A DNA stretch of 64,000 nucleotides from Sapria himalayana (Eukaryota; Streptophyta; Magnoliopsida; Malpighiales; Rafflesiaceae). The DNA is taken from assembly GCA_029783825.1 (NCBI GenBank), contig JAREIK010002048.1:1-64000 (forward strand). The letters are read 5' to 3'. Both the position numbers and the translations under genes were made by a program. Every line of letters begins with the position of its first letter. Within the stretch, counting starts at the first letter, position 1. Below are positions 37,092-51,300 of this stretch, piece by piece. The notes under the pieces were generated by a model that was not told the DNA's origin, made no database searches, and saw only the letters and a list, made by a program, of their open reading frames with translations.

Positions 37092-40000
37092 TACACTAAT
37101 ATGAACACAATTCTAAGATATACTAATGGGCATATTGTTGATTCTAGCTTCAGTGCATATAGTTATGTTATCAGTTACTTGTATGTTTAGTATATTAGTT
37201 ACTTTTTAGAGATGTTGTGTTTATCATTTCATAGTTGATAATATTGTAATGTGATATTTAGACAATTCGACATGTTATTAGTGAATATATTTATTAGTGA
37301 AATTATTGTAGACATCATCATGAATACACTTGATGATTTGTAAGTTTTTTTCATATCTCTAATTTTGATATTCAATGCATGTATGCAATATTATGAAGGA
37401 GATATTGAGATTAAATTTAGTGTCATATTTATATTATTTATTTATTTTCTTTCTTGTTACATTGTAGGAGACCACCTGACATGTGAACTCTCTCAATCAT
37501 ATATATTTTTATTTTTACATATATATATTATATTAGTTCTCGTAAATTAATGAAAATTAATTTATCTTTCATTTTATCTACCCTCCCTTCACGAAAAATT
37601 CACCCCTAGCCCATTGAATGAAACAATCTTTAAAGATCAAGTACTCCAATAATACATGATTTATATAATAGTTACCCACTTTAGTCACCTTCCAAGAAGT
37701 TAAATTGAGCTTTTGGGAGATTGCAGAAATTTTTTATTATGTGATTCCTTTATACTTAAGATGCCTTTTTAAACTTCGCACTAATATTTGAAGAAATAGT
37801 GTTTTCCAAATCAAGAGATTTCCACTCATCCATGGCAAATTTACTTTCAAATGTCTAAGCTCCTTAGTGAAAGATCTCTTGACATACTCAGCTTTTTCAC
37901 TGTTTTATTGATTATGACTAAAAATTATTCAATTCAATTGACTTTTTTGATCTTATCTTTTGAATATTTTCCAAAATAAACAAATACATTTTAGTATTAA
38001 CTTCCACTTGATGGAATACTTTTTTATTCATATTTATTTATTTTGTGTATTAATATTTTTTTCTTATTCATTTGAAGTCATATTAAACTATTGCTTGAAA
38101 CACTTTCTCATTTAGAATGACAAGTCATAATAAATGATATACTTATCATCACTCAAAAGTATTGGATAATTATTTTTGTTTTAATACTTGTGATTAGTTT
38201 TTATAATTATTCAATAACAAGTATATTTTTGATGAGAATGAAGTTCAACTAAAGGCTTTCTTGCTTGTGAAGTGTTATGCAATGATACATGAGTTTTGTT
38301 ATTTTAATTTTTTATATCTAGTAGTTAAAATGATCTTATTTTGATTTCCTCTTTCTTTAATCGCCTCTTATAGGTTCTTATTATAATTGTTGTGAATAAA
38401 TATTTTTTATGATAATTTTGATGAGGTTCATATAAAATAATTACTTGATTATTTTATTTACAAGATAAGTTTTGTTTGTTACCTATGAAAAGCTTTATAT
38501 TATTGATCTATTTTCCATGAGCATAGATTGATACATTCTATGCAATTATTTTCCCTTAAAGTTATTACATTTGAATCTAATTATATTTCATTTCTATGAA
38601 AATTGAAATGTAAGACTTTTGTATATTTGTATATTTTTTTGGAATAAAGATAACATATGCTCATAAAAGATTACTCTATTTCACCAAAGATATAATTTTG
38701 AATCTATTAGATATGTGAGTATCATAAAAAAGTTCAAATATCTTGTAATTATCTAATTTTATATTACATATATTATATGTATAATTACTTCAATAAATTT
38801 TTTATAATAAATTTATACAATGTTGTATTTAATATACTTTGATAAGTGAAAAATCTATGAAAGATTGAGATCTATTACGAGGTTGATGAATATATTGCAC
38901 TTGTTTCTCACTTACACTCTATTTGAGCTCCTCTTAGTTTTGATAGTAAATCCATCATAATTTGTTATTTATAAGAGAGTCGATTTAGTCTTTTGAAAAA
39001 TGTAAACATAATGACATTTAAGGAGATAGAGATTTATATATGAACATGTGTTGAGAGAATATATTATTATTGTTGATTTTTTTATTTTGGATACGTTTGA
39101 TGAGATTACTCAATTTGAGCTGCACTAATTATTATTGTCCATTATATAAGAATTTTAGTTGTATGACATTTGATTATCTAGTGTTTATTTTTTTTTAATT
39201 GTTAACATAATATTAAATGTATGGATATATATGTGTATTTGAAATTACAAAACCTAGAAGGTTGCCCTTAAAATTGATATAGCTTGAGCCTGTGCCAAGA
39301 AGAGGAGAACCAGATGAGACCAGAAGAATGCCAAATTACTTCCTTTACTATGAGCCAACACAAATTTCTGTAGCCCACCTTCCAGTTGTGGTGCATGTTG
39401 CTGGTATTTGTTTGTTTATTAAGGTGGCCAATTTGATATTGTTGATGTTGCTCAACTACAACAACACGGGTGGATGATGGACAGGCTAAGATCCCTTCTT
39501 TTTCTTCCATTTTGGTCCAGTTGTTTGTTCAGCTGGTTCTCATTTGAATTTACTACTTCTCTTTGTTATCACCTCACATCAAGTGTCTATTATTTCCATG
39601 TGTTAGTAAGCTTGTTTAAAAAAAACAAGTTGATAATCAGTTTGTGTATCTTTTTTTTGTATTTATTCAATTGATGGAATCATCTCATTTTGCTTGGTTT
39701 GAGTTGTTGGATAAGGTGAAAAAAATATTCATCTTCATTAGGGAAAATGAGACACACAAGTGTGGTGTCTCGGAATAATAAAATGAGTTAGCTAATGAGG
39801 TTGGAGTTAGATGTTTAGAGGCTCCAGTAAGTGTATTGATCCTTAATATTGAAGGGAAGAACATGGTGTTAGATCAAACCTGCGAACCCATCTCTGAGAA
39901 AAACTGCATGATTCAATTTCTCATTGAATGCTAGTTCTCATTTTTGTATTTATTTCTAATTACTTCTTCTGGCTACACTATATTATTTAATTATTTTTTT

Positions 40001-40400
40001 GGTTTGTTATTTTGTTTGATAATTTTTCTCTCTTGATTATTTTTTCATTAATTTACTTCATCATCTTCTCATTAAAAAATCTAAACCTCTATCTGCATTT
40101 GTAAAGGAAGCATTGATCAAGCACTTGAACATCCTCAATGATAAGTATTATTTTGTATATGCAGCTTTTGAATATAATGAAAAGGAATTGGTAAAGTGCT
40201 TGAAATTAGGAGATAAACTTGTTGTATATGCTTTAGCAACTAGATTTAGTCAACTAACACATCTAGAAATTAAGTAATATTTTCATTCACATGTGTTTGC
40301 TTTTGTTATATGTTTAGAGTGTGACTGTCATTAGTTTATAATATTTGGTTTTTTCATGATTTCATTATTGATAATTATGTTGGTGTGGAAGTTCAAAATA
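37092..40400. other. AT-rich stretch without a recognised gene
   Basis: Nothing definite. 39270-39480 and 40083-40276 are slightly less AT-rich. The latter has an open stretch reading KEALIKHLNILNDKYYFVYA, then LVKCLKLGDKLVVYALATRF, ending at TAA, which looks protein-like but which I do not recognise. It could be an exon of a captured gene or of the CACTA element X that ends at 41060. Confidence 0.45.
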
Positions 40401-40410
40401 ATTTTCTTGA

Positions 40411-40560
40411 GTAGTACCAAATGTAATACAACAGCAGATGTCCTATATGGAGTCATAGTTAGTGGCCTTAATGAGACAGATAGCAAAATAGAGTTCCGGT
40501 CAAGAAACCACATAGGAGAGCCTAGCATAAATGCATCATTAATTATGAGGATGATGATTT
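40411..40560 (+). pseudogene. 3' end of the A/B-family Ptta-type gene in CACTA element X
   Basis: The stretch containing AGATGTCCTATATGGAGTCA and ending ATTAATTATGAGGATGATGA matches, in inverted orientation, 58680-58805 of copy B, which is the end of the Ptta-type gene there. The preceding part of the gene is not recognisable. It lies about 500 bp inside the terminus at 41060, so X has lost the minisatellite segment present in A and B. Confidence 0.65.
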
Positions 40561-40599
40561 AGTTTAAAATGATTATATACATATGTTATGTTTTTGTTT

Positions 40600-41060
40600 A
40601 ACTATGTAACAATTGTATCAAAAAAATTTTTGAACTGATTTTGTTTTTTGTTAATCATAAAAAATTGTTTATAGTATATGTTTTTATTTAATTTAATATA
40701 AAAATTTAAAAATATGTAATTAAATTTTTTGTAAAAAAATGTAGAAATAGCTTTCAAATAAAATAGCTAGATAATTTTTCATCATTAATTTAGATATATA
40801 ATTATTTGGATATATTCAATCGAAATATTAATTACTATTCTTAATTACGATAAAATTAGCAAGCGAAAAAAAGATTAGCTAAGAAAATTCTGTCGTTCGA
40901 AAATTAGCTAGGAAATTATATTTTCTCGTTAATATTTTGTGTAAAACTTTTTAGCATGGGATAATTTTCATCATTATTCCGTCGTTATTTTGTTTTAGCG
41001 ACGAAAAAAGCCCATATAGCTAGAGAATTTTCACTAGCTATTTGGGCTTTTCTTGTAGTG
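40600..41060 (-). mobile_element. CACTA element X: subterminal region and TIR ending at 41060
   Basis: The terminus reads CTTTTCTTGTAGTG (CACTACAAGAAAAG on the other strand). The inner 400 bp align with 28400-28996 of copy A: the AT-rich TTTAATTTAATATAAAAAT phrase, then TAGCTAG and TAGCGACGAAAAA motifs. The left end of X was not located. The first base after the terminus already belongs to the TATC array. Confidence 0.85.
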
Positions 41061-41609
41061 CTATTTGTCTCTATGTGTCTATCTGTTTATCTATCTATCT
41101 ATCAGTCTCTATATATATCTATCTATCTTTATATCAATATATTTATTTATATATCTATCTATCAATATGCCTTCTATCAAGTTGACTATCAATCGATCTA
41201 TTAATCTATATATCCATCTGTCTATCTATCTATCTATGTATCTTTAAATCTATCCGTCTATCAATCAACCTATCTTTTGTCTGTCTATTTGTCTGCCTAT
41301 CTATTTGTCTATCTATCAATTAATCTATTTGTCTATCAATCTGTCTATTTATTAGTCTTTTTATCTATGTATCTATCTATCTGTCTATCTATCCATCTAT
41401 CTATCTACCTCTCTTTTTATCCATCTATCTATTTATCTTTTTGTATGTCTATATATCCGTCTATCTATCTTTCTATATATCTATCTATATATTTGTTTAT
41501 CTTGTTATCTATCTATATGACTATTTATTTATTTATCTATATGTCTATCTATCTATATATCAATTTTTTTAACTATCTATTTGGCAATCAATCTGTCTAT
41601 CTATCTGAA

Positions 41610-41642
<33 letters not shown>

Positions 41643-42222
41643 CTATCTATTTGTCTATCTATATATCTAACTATTTATCTATATATATATATATATATAT
41701 ATGTCTGTCTATCTATCTATCTTTTGGTTTATCTATTTGTCTATATTTCTAGCTATCTATTTGTCTATCTATCTATCTATCTATATGTCTTTCTATCTGT
41801 CTATTTATTTGTCTTTCTATTTCTATTTCTATCTATCTATCTTTCTATGTGTCTATGTATTTGTCTATCTATTGATACATATATCAATCTAATAATCTAT
41901 CAATCAATCGATCAATCAATCTATCTATCTATCTGTCTGTGTTTATATCTATCAATCTAACTATCAATCAATCAATCTGTCTATAAATCTCCTTTTAATT
42001 TATATATCAATCTTTCTTTTAATCCACATATCTTTCTATTAATCCATCTATTTATCTATTTATTTATTTGTCTAACTATCTATCTATAAATCTATTTATC
42101 AATTTGTCTATTTATTTATCTATCTTTATGTGTATCAATCTATTTATCAATTTGTATGTCTGTATAACTATCAGTTTTTCTATCTATTTGTTTGTTTGTA
42201 TGTCCTTTTGTCTATCTATCTA

Positions 42223-42313
<91 letters not shown>

Positions 42314-45300
42314 CTGTCTGTCTATCTTTCTATCTAACTATTTTCCAATCTTTCTATCTATCTATCTATATATCTATCTATCTATCTATCTGTCTATCTA
42401 TAAATCTATATATCTATTTATGTATTTATCTATCTATCAGTCTATCTATCTTTTTATATTCTTGTATATTTATCTATCTATCTATATATCTTTCTATATA
42501 ATTATTTGTCTATTTATTTATATATCTATTTATGAATCTATCTATCAATTTATCTATCAATTTATCTATCAATATGTTAATCAATCTTTTTATCATTCTA
42601 TTTATCAATCTTTTTATCTATTTGAATATCTATCAATATATCTATCTATATGTCTATCTATCTATATATCTATCTATCTATCTGTCTGTCTATCTATCAG
42701 TCTATCTAAGTTTCTATCAATTTGTCTATCTATATGTCTATAAATCTATGTATAAAATAATCTTTCTTTCTCTCTATCGGTATATCTATCTATCTATTTA
42801 TTTTTCTCTTTGTTTGTAAGTCTATCTATCTACCAAATTTTTGTCTGTCTATCTTTCTATATGACTGCTTATTTGTTTATCTAGCTATATAACTATCAAT
42901 CTATCTATCTATATATCTATTTTTTGTTTATTTGTATTTCTATCTGGTTGTCTTTCTATCTGTAAAAAAGTATGTCTATCTATATGTCTATCTATATATC
43001 TATCTATCAATCTATCAATATGCCTATCTTCTTGTCAATTTATCTCTCTTTTATCTGTCTATCTATTTATCTATCTATCTTTCTATTTTTCTATCGATTT
43101 GTCTATATATCTATCTATCTGTATGTATGTATGTATATCTATTTGTCTACTTATCTATATATCTATCTATTTGTCTGTCTGGCTACCTTTCTATTTGTGT
43201 ATCTATGAATTTTTCTTTATATCAACCTATATGTATATCTATCTGTCTATATATCTATCTATCTATATGTCTATCTACCTATCTATCTATCTATTTATAT
43301 ATCTATCTGAGTTACTATATAAGAATATGTCAATCTATCTATTTATCTATCTATTTATCTATTTATCCATCTTATCTATATATCTATCTATCTTTTTATC
43401 TAAATATTTATCTATCTTTATATCATTTTATCTATTAATCTCTCTATCAATTTGTCTTTCACTATTTTATCAATATTTTTAATTCTATCTATCAATCTGT
43501 CTATCTATTGTCTAACTATCAATATATATATATATCTCTATCTATCTATCTATATATCTATCTATCAATCTATCTATCTATATGTATCTTTTAATCTATG
43601 TGTTAACTATCTATCTATTTTTATGACTATTTGCCTATCAATCTAATAGTTTGTCTATCTCTTTATTTGTCTATTTTTCTATTGGACTATTTATTTTCTG
43701 TCAATCTTTTATTTACCTACATACGTGATTTACTACCTACCTAATTGCCCGCTATCTATGTCTCTGTCTATCTAATTAACTATCTATCTCTCTATCTATT
43801 TGTGTGTCAATTTGTCTATTTGTATGTTTGCCTATTTTCCCTCTAACTATATTTCTATCTATCTATTTATTTATCTATCTATCTATCTATATATCTATCT
43901 AATAATAATTCTATCTGCCTATTTACGTATCTATCTATTTATCTATTATATATTTATCTATCTATCTAACTTTCAATCAATCAATCTATCTATATATCTA
44001 TCTATCTGAATATATATCTATCCATTGATCTATGTGTCTATTTGACTTTCTATCTATTTTTCTATCTATTTATCTGTCAATCTACTTATTTATACTTATG
44101 TCAATCTCTCTGTGTATCTATGTGTCAATCTATGTGTCAACTATCTGTCTATCTATCTATCTATCTATCTCTACCTCTATCTATCATTCTATCTTTCTAT
44201 ATATCTATATGTCTATATACTTATTTATTTATCTATCTATCTATATATCTATCTATTTATCATTCTATCTTTTTGCATATATATCTTTCTATCTATCTTT
44301 CTATCTATCTATATATCTATCTATCTATATATCTATCTATATGTCTATCTATCTATCTTACTATCTAATATCTTTATGTCTCTCTATCTATCCATCCATC
44401 TATCTATTTATCTATCTTTCGTTCAATTTATTTATATATTTTTTATCTATCTATCTATCTATTTATCTGCTATCTATCTGTCTATAAAAATTTTTATTTA
44501 TTCGTCAATCATTTTATAAATCTATCTATCTTATAAAATTTTTATCTATCTATCTATCTAATAATCTGACTATTTATCTATCTTATATCTATCTATCTAT
44601 ATATCTCTCGATATCCTGTTATATCTATCTATATATTTATTTATCTGTCTATCTATCTATCTATCTGCTTATCTAATTACCTATCATTTTGTATATACAT
44701 TATCTATCAATCTTTGTATCAATCTATCAATCAAACTATCTATCAATCCATCTATCAATATGTCTATCAATTTTTCTATCAATCTATCTATTAATATGTA
44801 TATTTATCTATTTGTCTAACTTTCTATCTCTCTATCTATCTATATATCTATTTATCTGTATATCTATCATTCTATCTATTTATATATATTTCTATCTATT
44901 TGTATGTATATCTATATATGTATCTATATATCTATTTGTCTATGAATCTAGCAGTCTATCTATCTATTTATTTATCTATCTATCTATTTGTTTATCTATA
45001 TGTCTATATATGTGTTTATCAATCTATCTATCTATCAGTCTATCTATGTATGAATGTATCTATCTATAGATCTATCTGTCTATCTATCCATCTTTCTATA
45101 TATCTATATACCTATCTATATATCTATCTATCTATTTGTCTATCAAACTATCTATCTATCAATTTATCTATCTATCTATTTACCTGTCTATATGTCTGTC
45201 TATTTATCTATCTTTTTTCTAATAATATGTCTATCTATTTATCTATCTATCTATTTATCTATCTTTTTATCAATCTATCTACCTATTTATCTATCTATCT

Positions 45301-48300
45301 TTCTATCTATTTATCTATCTATCTATCTATCCATTTATTTCTTAATCTATCTATCAATTAGTCTATCAATATATCTATCTCTCTCTCTTATACTATCAAT
45401 CAGTCTATCATTATGTTAATGAATCAATCAATCAATCTTTCTATATAATTACCTATATATCTATCTATTTATTTTTTTTGTCTATAAATTTGTCCTTCAA
45501 TCTATCTATCTATTTGTCTATTTAATGTCTATTTGTCATTTTGTTGTCTGTCTATCTATCTTTCTATTTCTTTGTTTGTCTATCAGTCTATCTATCTATC
45601 TATCTATCTATTTATCTGTCTATCCATTTATTTTTCCGTCTAACTGAAAACCTGCTTGACTATCTATCTACCTGGATAACTGCCTATCTATCTATTTGTC
45701 TGTCTGTATGTCTATCTATCTACCTATCTATCTATTTGACTTTCAATCCAACTATCTATATATTTATTTATCTATCTGTCTATCTATCTATCTATCTAAA
45801 TGTATATCTATCTATCTATTTATCTGTTTATCTACTTTTCTATTTGTTTTTCTAACTATTTATTTAACTATTTATATTACTATCTGTCCATCTATCTGTT
45901 TATCTATCTATTTATTTATCTATCTATATTTCTATCTATCTACCTATCACTCTATCATTCTATTTGTATATCTATCTATCTGTCTGTCTCTCTGTCTGTC
46001 TATCTATCTATTTGTCTAATAATCTGTCTAACAATTAGTCTATCTATATGTCTATATATTAATCTATCTCTTTGCTTATCAATCAATCTATCTATCTATC
46101 TATCTATCCATTTGTTTATCAATCTATATATCAAATTATCTAACAAGATGTCTATCAATGTCTTTTAATTTATGAATACTTATGTCTATCAATCTATCTA
46201 TCAAGCTGTCTATCTATCTGTTTTCTATCAATCAATATATCTTTCTCTATATCAATCTGTCTATCAATTTGTCTATAAACTATCTATCTAGATGTTTATT
46301 TGTGTTTCTATTGTCTGTCTATCTATTTTTTATATGTTTATTTGACTTTCTGTCTATTTATTTATCTATCTATATATCTACATTTTTGTAGGTCTATATG
46401 CCTACCTGCCTGACTATCTTCCAACCTAGCTACTTGCCTATCTAGCTATAAATTTGTGTGTATATCTGTCGGTCTGTTTGCTTATCTATCTATCTATTGT
46501 TCTTTTTATCTGTCTATCTATATTTCTACCTATCTATTTGTCTATCTATCTGTCTATCTACTTGTTTATCTATTTATATATCTATCTTTGTATCTTTTTG
46601 TCTATCTATATCTCAATCTATATATATGTATATCTACTTGTCTATCTCTTTGTATATCAATCTATCTATCAATTTATCTGTATTTGTGTCTATCTATCAA
46701 TTAATCTATCTTTGTATATATCAGTCTATCTATTTTTTTATTTTTTTGTATATCTATCTGTCTATCTATCTATATATCTATCTTCTTGCCTATATATCTA
46801 TCTATCTAATTATCTGTCTATCTATCTTTTTTTTATATCTATCTTTCAATCTTTCTATCTACAGATTAATATATTTTTCTATCTATCTATTTACCTATCT
46901 ACCTATCTAACTAATTATGTATCCAACTAACTATCTATCTATAATCTATTTGTCTAATAATCTATCTATCTATCTATCTATGTATCTATTTCTCTATGTT
47001 TCTGGTTTTCTATCTATCTATCTATCTAACTATCTGTATGTCTATCAATTTGTCTATCAATATATCTAACAATTTATCTATTAATTTATCTATCAATCTT
47101 TGTATCAATATGTCTATCAATCTATCTATCTTTCAATCATTATGTCTAACAATATGTCTATCTATCTGTCTATCTATCTATCTATCTATTTGTCTATATA
47201 TTTATTTGGCTATTTATCTGTCTATCTATCAATCTATCTATTTGTATATCAATCTATTTATATTTATGTGTATAAATCTCTCTCTCTCTCTATTAGTCTA
47301 TGAAACTATCTATCTATCTATTTATTTGTCTTTCTATCAGTTTGTCTATCTGTATTTTTGTTTGTTTGTCTTTTTATTTATCTATCTCAATATCTATCTA
47401 TCTCTCTATTTATATATCTTTCTACCTACCTGACTATCTACATTCCAACGAGGTTGCTTGTTTGTCTATCTGTCTTTCTATCTGTATGTCTATCTACATG
47501 TCTCTCTATCTCACTATTTATCTATCTGTCTATCTATATATTTGTCTTTTTATATGATTATCAATTTATCTATATATATATCTATCTATCTGTCTGTCTT
47601 AATATCTATCTTTATAACTATTTATCTATCTATCTTAATATCTATCTTTATAACTATCTATCCGTCTATCTAGTTGTCTATCTATCTATCTATTTCTCTA
47701 TATATCTGTATATCTATTAATCAATCAATCTTTATGTCTATCTCTCTATGTTTCTATCTACCTATCAATCTATCTATTTGTCTATCTATATATCTATCTA
47801 TTTATATATCTATCATTCTATCTATTTGTAAATCTATCTACATAACTATCTATCCTTTTATTTGTCTATATCTATTACTATCTATATGTCTATCTATTTG
47901 ACTAGCTATCTATGTATTTATCTAACTATCTATCTATATATCTATCTATCTATCTATATGTCTGTCTGTCTATCTGTCTTCCTGCATGACTGTCTTTTTA
48001 TCTATATATCTATATATCTTTCGTTATATCTATCTATCTATTTATTTCTCTATAAATCTATCTCTTTATCTATCTATATTTCTAACTATCTGTCTATATA
48101 TCTGTCTATCTATCTATCTATCTATCTGTCTTTCTTTCTATCTATCTATCTATCTATCTTTTTTTCTATATAACTATCTATTTATCTCTCTATCTATCTA
48201 TCTTCCTATCAATCTATCTTTCTATCTATTTATCTATCTAGCTATCTATCTATCTATCTATATTCCTTTCTATCTACCGATCTATCTATATTCTATATAT

Positions 48301-51300
48301 TTACCTATCTATCTAACTATTTGTCGAATAATTTGTCAATTAAATTATTTATTTGTCTATCTATTTTTTGTATGTCTATTAGTCTATAAATATGTCTATC
48401 TATATATCCTTTAATCAGTCTATTAATCTATCTATCAATTAATTTATATATATGTCTATCAATATGTTTATCTATTAGTCTATAATTCTATCTATCAATC
48501 TTCTATCAATCTATAAATCAATCTGTCTATAAGTCGGTCGATGAATTTGTCTATAAATCTTTTTATCTATCTTTCTTTTAGTCTATCTTTCTATCTATAT
48601 ATCTATCTATCGATCAATCAAACTATCAATCTTTTTGTGTATCTAACTATCTATCTATCTTTCTTTCAATTTATTTGTGTCTATCTGTCTATCTATTTGT
48701 ATAAAATTCTATCTTTCTATATATCTATTTGTTAATCTATCTTTCTATCTATCTTTCTATCAACCTGTCTATCTATTTATCTCTCTATCAATCTATCTAT
48801 CAACCTGTCTATCTATTTATCTCTCTATCAATCTATCTATCAATCTATCTATCAATATGTCTATCAATCTATCTATCTTTCTTTCAATTTGTCTATCAAT
48901 CTATCTATCAATAAGTTTATCTATTAGTCTATCAATATATGTATCAAACTGTCTATTAATGTGTCTGTCAAACTTTCTATCAATATGTCATCAATCTTTC
49001 TATCATTTTATTTATTATTCTATATATCTATTTGTATAACTATCAACATATCTATCTATATGTTTATCTATTTATCGATCTTTCTATCTTTTTAACTATC
49101 TATCTATATATCTATCATTCTAACAATCTATCTGTATGTATCTATAAATCTGTGTATCAAACTATCTATATATTTATCTATTTGTCTATCTATCTATATG
49201 TTTGTCTATCTCTTTATTTGTTTGATTGTCTATCTATCTGCCTATATTTTGTCTGCCTATCTGTCTATCTTGCATCCATGCCTAATTGTCTGCCGACCTA
49301 ATTGCCTACCCATCTTTTTATTTATCAATTTGATTATCTATCTATTTGGCCACTATTTGTGTGCATGTTTGTCTATCTATCTATTTGTCTTTCTGTCTGT
49401 CGAACTATTTGTCTATATATCTGCCTATCTAAATATCTTTCTATCAATCTTTCTATCTACCTATCTACTTGTCTATATATTTATTTATTATCTATCTATC
49501 TATCTATGTATCTATTTATCTTTCTATCTAACTATCTATCTTTCTTTCTATTGGTCTATCTATATGTCTATTTTTTATCTTACTATCTATATATCTATCT
49601 TCCTATCTATCTATCTATTATATATCTATCTATCTATCTATCTATATATCTATTTATCTATCTATGTATCCGTCTAATAATCTGTTAATCTATATGTCTA
49701 TCTATCTATGTATCTATCTATTTATTTGTCTATCTATCTATCTCTCTATATATCTGTCTATCTTTAAATCTATTTATCTATATATCTTTCAAACTTTTTA
49801 TATATCTATCTATCATTCTATTATCAATATTTTTATCAATCTGTCTATCAATATGTTTATCAATCTTTCTATCATTCTAACTATCAATCTGTATATATAT
49901 ATATAAATAAATATATATATATATATATATATGTCTATCTATCTAACTATCTATCTATATATCTATCCGTTTATATATTTGTCTATCAATCTTTCTATCA
50001 CCCTATCAATCTATCAATGTGTCTAACAAGCTATGTGTCAAACTATTTATCAATCTTTCTGTTTGTCTGTATAACTTTTTTTCTATTTGTCTGTCTCTTT
50101 GTTTGTTTGTCTGTCTAACTACCTATTTGTTTGTATGTATTTATGTCTATTAGCCTACCTACCTGATTGTCTACCTACTTTACTACCTGTCAATCTTTCT
50201 GTCATCTATCTAATTATCGATCTATCCATCTTATTATTTGTGTCTATTTGTCTATCTATCTATTTGTCTTTCTATGTTTCTAACTATATATCTGCCTATC
50301 TAATTGTCTATTTATCTATTTCTTATCTATCCTATCTTTCTATATGTATATTTATTTGTCTGTCTATCTGTCAATCTATTTTTCTATCTATCTGCCGATC
50401 AAACTATTTGTCTATCTATCAATCAATCTATGTGTCTATCTATCTATTTTTAAATATATTTATTTGTTAATCTAGCTTTCTATCTATCTCAATCTCTCTG
50501 TCTATCTATGTGTTTATCTATATGTTTATCTATGTGTCTTTCTATATGTCTATCTATATGTATATCTATATGTCTATCTATCTTTCTATTTATCTATGTA
50601 TCTATATGTCTATCATTCTGTCTATCTATATGTATGTCTATCTATCTGTCTATTTATCAGTCTATATTTTTGTCTATCTATTTATCTGTCTATCTATTGA
50701 TCTGTCTGTCTGTCTATCTATCTGTCTGTCTATCCTTCTTTATGTCTATCTATATGTCAATTATCTATCTTTCTTTCTTTCTATATATCTTTCTATTAAT
50801 CTATTCGTATAACTATTTGAATATCTTTCTGTCTAACTTTCTATCTATCTATTTTTATTTTTATCTATCTATCTATTATTTATCTATCTATCTATCTATA
50901 TACATGTCGATCTAATTTTAAATCTAACGATCTAATAATATTTCTATCTTTTATCTAATAATCTTACTATCTATCAATCTATATATCTATCTATCTATCT
51001 CTCTATGTATCTATATATCTAACTATATATCTATATATTTATCTATCTATCTATATATTTATCTATCCACCTATCAATCTGTCTTTCTAATAGTCTATCA
51101 ATTTGTCTATCTAATTTCTATCAATTTAATTATCAATTTATTAATCAATATGTCTATCGATCTATCTATCAAACTAACTATCAATCAATTTATCAATCTA
51201 TCTATCTCTTTATCGATCTATATATCTATTTATCTATCTGTCTATCTAGCTATCTATCTATCTATCTATATCTCTCTTTATATGTATATCTTTATTTCTA

